A DNA stretch of 64,000 nt, from NCBI GenBank assembly GCA_011056555.1, contig DSEQ01000001.1, forward strand, positions 23,766 to 87,765. The letters run 5' to 3'. This document shows, in pieces, positions 9,111-15,484 of this stretch (position 1 is the first letter of the stretch; each line of letters opens with the position of its first letter). The translations under genes were made by a program, and so were the position numbers. This DNA is from Candidatus Zixiibacteriota bacterium (lineage in GTDB: Bacteria > Zixibacteria > MSB-5A5 > JAABVY01). The notes beneath the pieces were generated by a model. It saw nothing but the letters and a program-made list of their open reading frames with translations. It was not told the origin of the DNA and ran no database searches.

Positions 9111-9341
9111 ATGATAATCTATGGCCCGTTCAAATTAAGCCGCCATCCCATGTACCTCGGTATGACCGCAATTCTTCCGGGAGAGGCGATCTTGCTTGGA
9201 TCGCTGACTGCGTTCATAGCCCCCCTGGGATTTTTTCTGGTCATGCAGGCGGTCTTTATCCCCCTCGAGGAACGTTCCATGTCCCAGACCTTCGGTGAGG
9301 AATACACCCTGTACCGAAAAAAGGCCAGGATGTGGTTTTAG
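9111..9341 (+). pseudogene. C-terminal remnant of an ICMT/NnrU-like membrane methyltransferase
   Basis: Only the last about 85 residues of the isoprenylcysteine-methyltransferase (PEMT/ICMT) family are present: GPFKLSRHPMYLGM, one hydrophobic helix pair, then EERSMSQTFGEEYTLYRKKARMWF, which are the SAM-binding RHPxY and EE...FGxxYxxY signatures. In-frame homology continues upstream of the ATG, where codons read AVKPHEKPSA, matching the family's usual xxPxExPxxL lead-in. The normal two or more N-terminal helices are then missing, and the frame closes at a stop overlapping the end of the preceding gene. I infer a 5'-truncated pseudogene. A short functional protein starting at 9111 is possible but unlikely. 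Confidence 0.6.
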
Positions 9342-9558
9342 GCGTAACAACATCTTGGTGAATTATAGCCTTTAAGAATATGATGACGGCTCTGATAGCG
9401 ACTGCTTCTTAAGATCTGAAAACTAGTGGATTTGCGACTCATCTAATCTAGATAATTTTTGGAAATTTAATATAAATCCTTTTCTAAATTCCTTCCGTTT
9501 ATTATATTGTCATCAAAATAGGCGCAATATTTCATACTTTACTCGGAGTTTTAAATCT
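9342..9558. other. AT-rich spacer, no gene seen
   Basis: 217 nt, clearly more AT-rich than the flanks, marking the left boundary of the 9.5-11.2 kb islet. No terminator hairpin, tRNA or repeat copy was recognised. Confidence 0.5.
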
Positions 9559-10698
9559 GTGAACCGTAAATTTGCATTTATAGATGAATCTGGAGACAAT
9601 GGTCTAAATTTTTCTAAATCAGGCACACATTTTTTAGTCACCGCAGTTATTGTGAATGAATCGGATTATGACGCTGTGGAAAAGGGCACTCTCAAATTGC
9701 GGAGTCATTATTTTAGAGGCGGCGAACTAAAGTCAAGTAAGATCGGGAAGAATGCAAAAAAAAGAAAAGACATTCTAAAAGATATTTCTGGATTAAAAGT
9801 CAGGGTCTTTACTGTAGCAATTGATAAACGGCATCTTGTTTCCAAAGGATTCAAATATAAGAAGTCATTCTATAAGTATATCCATAGAATTTTAGATTCA
9901 GAGCTAATCAAAGTTTTCGAAGAACTCACCATTTCGTCCGATAGCTATGGAGACGCGGAGTTCATGGAAGGTTTCCAAGCTTATATAAAAAAGCATCATC
10001 CACCCGATCTGTTCAACAACTTTAACTTCAAGTTTGAAGGTAGTAAATCCAACACATTTCTTCAATTGGCGGATTTCATTTGTGGAAGTATCGGGAGAGT
10101 ATATAATTCCAACGATGACGATTCGGATAAGTCGCAATATATTGAGATACTAAAACCAGTTCTTATTCTAATTTATCACTGGCCGCCAAGATATGAGAAA
10201 TATATCAATGATCTCAAAGATTCCGGTCATATATTCAACGAAATCATAACGGATGTATCTTGCAGAATTGCATTAAACTATATTAGTGCCTGGAGTTCTA
10301 CGACGGATCAAGTCAAAAAATATCAAGTTGAATGCTTAAAATATTTATTGTTCAATTTTTATATCAATCCCGATAAATATATAAGCACCAAAGAACTGAT
10401 TAGACACCTATCTCCTCTTGAATCAGACACCATCAAACCAACGACCTTCCGATTACAAGTGATGGCAAAATTGAGGGATCAAGGTGTTCTGGTAGCAAGT
10501 AATGAGAGGGGCTTCAAAATACCAACCACAGAAAAGGATTGTCTTAATTTTATCGAAACAAGCAATAAGACAATTGCGCCCATGTTAACAAGGATACAGA
10601 GATTTAGAAATAGCATTCTGTTGGCAACTAATGGACAGTTCGATGTTCTTGGACCATCTCAATTCAGCTACCTCAAAAAAGTCTTTGACGACATCTAA
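9559..10698 (+). CDS. DUF3800-type protein with C-terminal winged-helix-like region
   Basis: 379 aa. The N-terminus FAFIDESGDNG is the hallmark of DUF3800, a family with an RNase H-like core found in phages and near mobile or defence genes. Other acidic positions fit the fold: DKRHL near 97 and QLADFICG near 175. Residues from about 255 form an added domain, with KYLLFNFYINPDKYISTKEL then MAKLRDQGVLVASNERGFKI, a winged-helix-like pattern. The start is GTG at 9559. Base composition is markedly AT-rich and lysine/asparagine-rich compared with neighbours, suggesting horizontal transfer. Function is unknown; nuclease activity is family-level speculation. Confidence 0.65.
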   Translation: MNRKFAFIDESGDNGLNFSKSGTHFLVTAVIVNESDYDAVEKGTLKLRSHYFRGGELKSSKIGKNAKKRKDILKDISGLKVRVFTVAIDKRHLVSKGFKYKKSFYKYIHRILDSELIKVFEELTISSDSYGDAEFMEGFQAYIKKHHPPDLFNNFNFKFEGSKSNTFLQLADFICGSIGRVYNSNDDDSDKSQYIEILKPVLILIYHWPPRYEKYINDLKDSGHIFNEIITDVSCRIALNYISAWSSTTDQVKKYQVECLKYLLFNFYINPDKYISTKELIRHLSPLESDTIKPTTFRLQVMAKLRDQGVLVASNERGFKIPTTEKDCLNFIETSNKTIAPMLTRIQRFRNSILLATNGQFDVLGPSQFSYLKKVFDDI

Positions 10699-10913
10699 GC
10701 TATTTCCATAACTACTGTGTGCAAAAGAACTTGAGTACTGAATTTTTTGATTTTACCTGACACAAAAAAGTCCTCGGATTATACAAACCATAAAAAGGAA
10801 AGCTTGCCTAGTCTAATAGAGATTATAATACATTGCACGGTAATCGAATCCAAGGAAACCTCAAGAAGCTTGCAGAAGTTAAGTTTAAGTCCAATTAGGC
10901 ATATTCGTTAATG

Positions 10914-11150
10914 TCATAAATTGTTTATTTCATACGTACCATCATCATCAACAAAATGCACATAACCGTCATCCCGCAATTCCTGCATAATACGACTGAG
11001 TGTCTGCTCAGGCGTTCTGCCTTTTGACCTTGTATCTTTCACAATATTTCCAATCTCTTCTCTAATTAGCTTGCTTCTTATTACAGTATTCGTATTGTGT
11101 CTTTCTGAATAGCGCCTTAAAGCATCAAGAACAGCATTTTTCCAGAACAT
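10914..11150 (-). CDS. Stand-alone small winged-helix protein
   Basis: 78 aa, beginning MFWKNAVLDALRRYSERHN and ending with ELRDDGYVHFVDDDGTYEI. This layout (FW-xxVLxAL ... I-xxLRDxGxxxFxxxGxY) resembles the small winged-helix domain attached to DpnI-like and other restriction enzymes, here without a nuclease domain. It converges on the DUF3800 gene, whose C-terminus also looks winged-helix. The gene sits within the AT-rich islet. The start is preceded by a weak GAGG on the minus strand. It is hypothetical: a DNA-binding role is inferred from fold resemblance only. Confidence 0.55.
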   Translation of the reverse strand: MFWKNAVLDALRRYSERHNTNTVIRSKLIREEIGNIVKDTRSKGRTPEQTLSRIMQELRDDGYVHFVDDDGTYEINNL

Positions 11151-11200
11151 TTTAACTCCTCGCTTAATCTTCGTAATAATATATTTAAGTCAATCCCATC

Positions 11201-11737
11201 CTACCTCTCCTTAAACGGCTCAAAGCTCATGAAGTCGCAGTGGTGGACTATGTAGGCCTCGGGGGTGCGCTTGACCATGTCGCCCTCACCGGCATGCGCC
11301 GCGATTATATGGCAGACCTCCCTGGGCACCCCGCACTGCATCGCCAGCCCCACACCCGAAAAGGGATGACGCAGCACCTTGCCGTAATCCGACTGCACCA
11401 CCCGTCCTCCAACCTTCTCATACTCCAGCAGCTTGCCGACATCCGCCAGGATCGCCCCGGCAATCACAACATCCATATCGATCGGCAGGTTATCCTTGAA
11501 AAACTTCTGCATCTGAGCCGCACAGTCGCGCGCGAGATGCACCACCGCACGTTTGTGCTGCATAAAGGTCACCTTGCAGTTTTCGATTAAGAGCGTGAAT
11601 GGTATCTCATTTAAGTCTTTGGCATCGAGGGAACTTTTTTCCAGCGCCAGCGCCCATGTGTCCGCGGTGGCATGACGCAGTTTCTCATCCTCGATCCACT
11701 CCAGCTCCGGCCAGAGTTCATATACATCATCAGGCAT
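11201..11737 (-). CDS. HD-domain phosphohydrolase-like protein with altered HD motif
   Basis: 178 aa. The pattern of an HD-superfamily hydrolase is visible: H61/H67 in HKRAVVHLAR, GAILADVGKLLEYE at about 94-107, GKVLRHPFSGVGLA, and VCHIIAAHAGEGD followed by IVHHCDF near the end. At the position of the metal-binding His-Asp pair the sequence reads Ala98-Asp99, so one metal ligand is replaced; the other histidines remain. GC content is back to the genome level, so the gene is outside the AT-rich islet. The substrate is unknown. The start at 11737 has GGAGAAAG upstream. Confidence 0.65.
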   Translation of the reverse strand: MPDDVYELWPELEWIEDEKLRHATADTWALALEKSSLDAKDLNEIPFTLLIENCKVTFMQHKRAVVHLARDCAAQMQKFFKDNLPIDMDVVIAGAILADVGKLLEYEKVGGRVVQSDYGKVLRHPFSGVGLAMQCGVPREVCHIIAAHAGEGDMVKRTPEAYIVHHCDFMSFEPFKER

Positions 11738-11944
11738 AACTTTCTCCTTCTATGGTTCCCACCGCTAAAGCGGCTGGGGCACCCGGTATAAAGTGATTCG
11801 GAAATCAATTTATTGATGTTAAAGGGATTGTCAAATGAAAGTGTGTGGTGGTGTCAGAGATGCGCGGGTTCACACCATGCCCGAGGCAAGGCAAGAAACT
11901 GAGCGACGGCCGATGTCAGAGCAGGTGCGGTCCTCCGTATGGAT

Positions 11945-11986
11945 GCGCAGGGTCACATCCGGCCAGGGCCGGACAAGACCCTGCGC
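11945..11986. repeat. GCGCAGGGTC inverted-repeat element, copy 1
   Basis: Perfect 10-bp arms GCGCAGGGTC ... GACCCTGCGC with a 22-nt loop that itself contains CCGGCC/GGCCGG. The same arms bound a different 22-nt loop at 32176-32217, so this is a dispersed element with conserved ends. Confidence 0.7.
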
Positions 11987-12101
11987 TACAGATTGGAGTG
12001 TTCGGAGCGATATGATAGAGGGTGGCCTGCTCATAGGCGGTTGGCCGAGCGCTTGATTATAATCTGCCCAGGCCCGGATGAATTAGGGCGTGCCACCCTA
12101 T

Positions 12102-12218
12102 CGTCATTGCGAGCCTGGCTGCAGCCGGGCGTGGCAATCTCTTAGTTTAGTCTGATAGCACAGCGGAGGAGATTCCCACGTCGATCATAATCCGAGATTA
12201 TGATCTCCTCGGAATGAC
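12102..12218. repeat. CGTCATTGCGAG-type palindromic repeat, full length
   Basis: Begins CGTCATTGCGAG, followed by GTGGCAATCTC; the opposite arm carries GGAGATTCCCACG and ends near CCTCGGAATGACT. The ends and the inner GGCAATCTC/GGAGATTCCC parts are inverted and imperfect. A half copy is at 33890-33927 and a related CATTTTGAGCGAAGCG element is at 54104-54180. These resemble non-autonomous dispersed repeats seen in many environmental genomes. Confidence 0.6.
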
Positions 12219-12310
12219 TTGGTCCAGATGCCCCCCCTGAATGACCAGGTGGAACCATCCATCCGAATTATGAGGTTGACACGGACCCGCGGCCCCATCA
12301 AATTTAAAGA

Positions 12311-12339
12311 TTTCCATATCGATTTGAATATTTTATAAT
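12311..12339 (+). promoter_or_regulatory. Sigma70-like promoter for a leaderless ABC-transporter message
   Basis: TTTCCA (12311-12316), 17-nt spacer, perfect TATAAT (12334-12339). The ATG of the ATPase gene begins 7 nt after the -10 box, where transcription would start, and no Shine-Dalgarno sequence precedes that ATG. The message would then be leaderless. Confidence 0.5.
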
Positions 12340-12345
12340 TTCTGC

Positions 12346-13221
12346 ATGGCCGCTATCGAGATCAAAAACCTGAAAAAGCATTTCGGGCCGACACGGGCTG
12401 TCGATGGCATTTCGTTCGATGTCGAGAAAAAGGAAATCTTCGGCTTTCTGGGTCCCAATGGCGCGGGTAAGACCACCACGATACGCTGCATGATGGATTT
12501 CATCCGTCCCACTGACGGCAGTGTCAGCATTCTGGGTATAGATTCACGGGGGGCTGCGGTCGAGCTCAAGAATAAAATCGGCTATCTCCCGGGGACTGTG
12601 CGGCTTTATGATAAATGGACGGGTGAGGACCATATCGACTATGTCCGCAGGCTGCGAAAATGTAATGACAATGCCAGGGACATGGCTAAATTTCTGGATC
12701 TGGATATTTCCGTCAAAACCCGCCACCTCTCTCTCGGAAATAGTCAAAAGCTGGGATTGATCCTGGCACTTATGGGTGACCCGGAGATTCTGGTTCTCGA
12801 TGAGCCCACACTCGGCCTCGATCCGTTATTTCAAGATTCAGTCTATGAACTTCTCAAGAAGGCCAATTCCGAGGGCAAGACCATTTTTATGTCCTCGCAT
12901 TATCTGGGCGACGTTGAGCGGATATGCGATCGGGTGGAGATAATCAAGGAAGGCAAACTGGTGGCGGCGGAAGGGGTGAGGGATTTGAAGCAGAAGAGGA
13001 TATACAAGGTCCAGGCCTTCTTTGCAGGATCATTCGACAGAAATGCATTCGAGATAGAGGGGGTCGAGATCACCAGCGAGACATCCGAGAGCCTTTCAAT
13101 GGATGTCAAAGGGGATATCAATCCTCTTATCGCCAGACTCGGTAATTTTGAATTGAGGGATTTGCAGATTGAACATGCATCATTGAAAGACATCTTCCTG
13201 GAATTTTATGAAAAGCGGTGA
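12346..13221 (+). CDS. ABC transporter ATP-binding protein (ABC-2 type exporter)
   Basis: 291 aa. Walker A GPNGAGKT at about 36-43, a signature region LSLGNSQKLGLILAL (a variant of LSGGQ-type), Walker B ILVLDEP and the H-loop FMSSHYLGD. The C-terminal about 90 residues form the extension common in drug/lipid exporter ATPases of the CcmA/NatA group. The adjacent permease gene overlaps by 4 nt (GTGA), indicating one two-gene unit. The substrate cannot be read; related pairs export antibiotics, Na+ or lipids. Confidence 0.88.
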   Translation: MAAIEIKNLKKHFGPTRAVDGISFDVEKKEIFGFLGPNGAGKTTTIRCMMDFIRPTDGSVSILGIDSRGAAVELKNKIGYLPGTVRLYDKWTGEDHIDYVRRLRKCNDNARDMAKFLDLDISVKTRHLSLGNSQKLGLILALMGDPEILVLDEPTLGLDPLFQDSVYELLKKANSEGKTIFMSSHYLGDVERICDRVEIIKEGKLVAAEGVRDLKQKRIYKVQAFFAGSFDRNAFEIEGVEITSETSESLSMDVKGDINPLIARLGNFELRDLQIEHASLKDIFLEFYEKR

Positions 13222-14027
13222 TTATGTCTGTGATATTGCGCCGCCTGTTTAAGGACAGGGGCATAACATTAACGATCTTCTGCCTGGCGGGAATACTCCT
13301 TATCTGGCTCTATGTCGCTTTCTTTCCGCTCATCCTCGAGCAAGCGGAAAATCTCCGCGGATTGATGGAGAGCCTGCCCACAGGCCTTTTGCGGGCATTC
13401 GGGATCGAGAACCTGGATATCTTCAATATAGAGGGTTTCCTGACATACAAGCATTACAGCATGATGGTGCCGCTGATGCTGATCTTCCTGATGGCCTCGC
13501 TGGCGGGGTCAGGTCTTTCGGGTGAGGTTGAGCGCGGTACTATCGAGATTTCTCTGGCCTGCCCGGTCTCAAGGCTCAGCATATACTTCGGGCTGTATTT
13601 TGGCGGGCTCGTGATGCTGATTATCTTCACAATCTGCGCGGTGCTGCCGATTTTCCCTCTGGCCGGGATTTACAATACCGCTGTTGTTTCCAATTATCAT
13701 TTTCTGGTAGGGGTGATGAGCCTCTTTTTCGGATGGGCGGTCTTCAGCCTTTCGATGCTGGTGTCGGCAGTTAATTCCGAGCAAAGGCGCACATACATGG
13801 TCTTCGGCGGGATAATTTTTGTGATGTATATTCTCGACCTGATCTCGGCGCTGGTGGGGTCTGTGTCATGGATGAAATACCTGTCCTTTTTCTATTATTA
13901 TAATCCAAATTATATTCTGCTCAATAATTCAATTCCTGCAATAGCAATACTGATATTCGCGGCCTCGGCGATAGTTTTTACTGTGGCAGGGGCCGTCTAC
14001 TTCAGGTCACGGGATATAGCGATCTAA
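13218..14027 (+). CDS. ABC-2 family transporter permease
   Basis: 269 aa with about six hydrophobic segments (first near residues 13-35, last near 240-262) and the cytosolic loop containing SGLSGEVERGTIEISLACPVSR split between helices. EVERGTIE is the conserved coupling motif of ABC-2 permeases (ExxxGTxE). The start is either GTG 13218, overlapping the ATPase stop as GTGA, or ATG 13224; coupling favours the former. It forms the membrane half of the exporter with the preceding ATPase. Confidence 0.83.
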   Translation: MIMSVILRRLFKDRGITLTIFCLAGILLIWLYVAFFPLILEQAENLRGLMESLPTGLLRAFGIENLDIFNIEGFLTYKHYSMMVPLMLIFLMASLAGSGLSGEVERGTIEISLACPVSRLSIYFGLYFGGLVMLIIFTICAVLPIFPLAGIYNTAVVSNYHFLVGVMSLFFGWAVFSLSMLVSAVNSEQRRTYMVFGGIIFVMYILDLISALVGSVSWMKYLSFFYYYNPNYILLNNSIPAIAILIFAASAIVFTVAGAVYFRSRDIAI

Positions 14028-14169
14028 ACCTAACAAGCAATGATTCAATAAGTTACCGCGTCCGATACCAGAAACGTCAAATTAATCATAATCAGGAGAA
14101 ACATTATCCTGTTTAATGCCGTTAACGGTCATATATAGATAATCCAAAAAATTAATCCCAGGAGGACTT

Positions 14170-14454
14170 ATGCCTTATCTCGTAATAAAGCATAAAGTTA
14201 AGGACTTTGATAACTGGAAGACGCAATTTGATAATTTTGCCGACTTCCGCAAGTCATCAGGCGAGAAATCGTACAGCATCATGCATCCTGCCGATGATCC
14301 CAACGATCTGGTGGGAATCTTCGAATGGGACAGCATCGAGAATGCCCAGAAGTTTGTTAAGGCTCCGGAACTGAAGGAGGCCATGAGCAAGGCGGGCGTG
14401 ATCAGCGAGCCGGAAATCGAATTTATGAAAGAATCCACAAGCGGTAGTTTGTAG
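14170..14454 (+). CDS. Antibiotic biosynthesis monooxygenase (ABM)-like small protein
   Basis: 94 aa, a single dimeric alpha/beta-barrel-like domain. It starts MPYLVIKHKVKDFDNW and has FDNFADFRKSSG and GIFEWDSIENAQKFVKAPELKEAM, a pattern shared with small cyclase/monooxygenase-fold proteins that lack obvious catalytic residues. The start is firm: GGAGG stands 8 nt upstream. It is a single gene between the ABC exporter and a FISUMP lipoprotein. The biochemical role is unknown. Confidence 0.6.
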   Translation: MPYLVIKHKVKDFDNWKTQFDNFADFRKSSGEKSYSIMHPADDPNDLVGIFEWDSIENAQKFVKAPELKEAMSKAGVISEPEIEFMKESTSGSL

Positions 14455-14484
14455 ACAATCATCCTCTATCCGATTAACTCATGC

Positions 14485-14510
14485 GCGGCGCATCGGCCTC
14501 GGTGCGCCGC
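14485..14510. repeat. REP-like palindrome (GCGGCG...CGCCGC family), copy 1
   Basis: GCGGCGCATCG-gcct-CGGTGCGCCGC, an imperfect stem of about 11 bp. Related copies are at 34107-34130, 45494-45513, 46426-46449 and 59559-59582, all in intergenic or gene-end positions. Confidence 0.6.
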
Positions 14511-14596
14511 AACCCTGGTTCAAAGCTGAACGCATTGAACTCACAATTCACGCCGATTCTTCAATTTTATGGGATTTTTTTAGGAGGAGTTATTTT

Positions 14597-15322
14597 ATGA
14601 CGAAAAAAGTCCTCACCTGGCCCGCGGTCGCTTCGATCATTTTCTTGTTCTTTTTGCTGACAGGATGCGGTGATGATGATAGTATCAATCCTGAGAGCCT
14701 CACAATCACCGACATTGATGGTAATATATATAGCGTAGTCAAAATCGGTGACCAATTGTGGATGGCCGATAATTTAAAAGTGACACATTATCGCAATGGC
14801 GATCCTATCGCCAATGTCACCGTTGTTGCTGAATGGTCCTCGATGACTGCCGGGGCATATTGTGATTACAATAATGAAGTCACCAATGCCGCAGTATATG
14901 GCAGGCTCTACAATTGGTATGCCGTGAATGACAGCAGAGGGATTGCTCCGGAGGGATGGCATGTGCCCTCGGATTCTGAATGGAAGCAGCTTGAGAGGCA
15001 TCTGGGCCTGAGCAATGAGGAAGCCGATTCCGCTGGATGGCGGGCTGACGGATTGGGCGGCAAGCTCAAAGCGACTTATAACTGGCAGCTTCCCAACGAT
15101 GGCGCCACCAACGAGACCGGTTTCACAGCCCTCCCGGGAGGCAACCGTTATTTTGGCAGCGGCAATACATTTAACTCAATAAACCAGGCAGCGTTTTTCT
15201 GGACCGCCGGGGAATCCGAGGGCAGGACATGGCACCGTGCCCTCTTATATGACCGGTCAGGCATCTTCCGCTACTACGAACCCAAAAATGTCGGCCTCTC
15301 GGTCCGCTGTGTGAAGGATTGA
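14597..15322 (+). CDS. FISUMP-domain lipoprotein
   Basis: 241 aa. Basic start, hydrophobic stretch and lipobox LLTGC (Cys near residue 24) predict a lipoprotein. The rest is one Fibrobacter succinogenes major paralogous (FISUMP) domain: TDIDGNIYSVVKIGDQLWMA, then NLKVTHYRNGDPI, VYGRLYNWYAV, APEGWHVPSDSEWKQLE, and the C-terminal GLSVRCVKD. The domain is related to the formylglycine-generating/lectin-like fold; its function is unknown. AGGAGGAG precedes the start. Two further FISUMP proteins lie near the right end. Confidence 0.85.
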   Translation: MTKKVLTWPAVASIIFLFFLLTGCGDDDSINPESLTITDIDGNIYSVVKIGDQLWMADNLKVTHYRNGDPIANVTVVAEWSSMTAGAYCDYNNEVTNAAVYGRLYNWYAVNDSRGIAPEGWHVPSDSEWKQLERHLGLSNEEADSAGWRADGLGGKLKATYNWQLPNDGATNETGFTALPGGNRYFGSGNTFNSINQAAFFWTAGESEGRTWHRALLYDRSGIFRYYEPKNVGLSVRCVKD

Positions 15323-15425
15323 TGGTAACCTTGCCTGGGGCCACATCCGGCTCAAGGCTGGAAGAGACATCGCGCGACAGATTGATGTGTCGTGATGAAT
15401 AGGTAAGGGGTTGACTGTTGTCGTC

Positions 15426-15469
15426 GTGCGAGGCCTTGGTCCCGATTTATCGGGATTGTGATCTCGCAC
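15426..15469. terminator. Bipartite hairpin between convergent genes
   Basis: Outer arms GTGCGAG/CTCGCAC and inner arms TCCCGAT/ATCGGGA form one long hairpin in the 160-nt gap between the FISUMP gene and the convergent uvrA. There is no adjacent T-run, so any terminator role is uncertain. Confidence 0.35.
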
Positions 15470-15484
15470 TCAAATGATCCTTTA

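Larger units (their letters stand above)
11738..12345. other. 608-nt gene-free region carrying dispersed repeats
   Basis: No convincing coding region on either strand. It contains two palindromic repeat elements (11945-11986 and 12102-12218, listed separately) and, at its end, a promoter for the ABC transporter genes. Confidence 0.6.
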
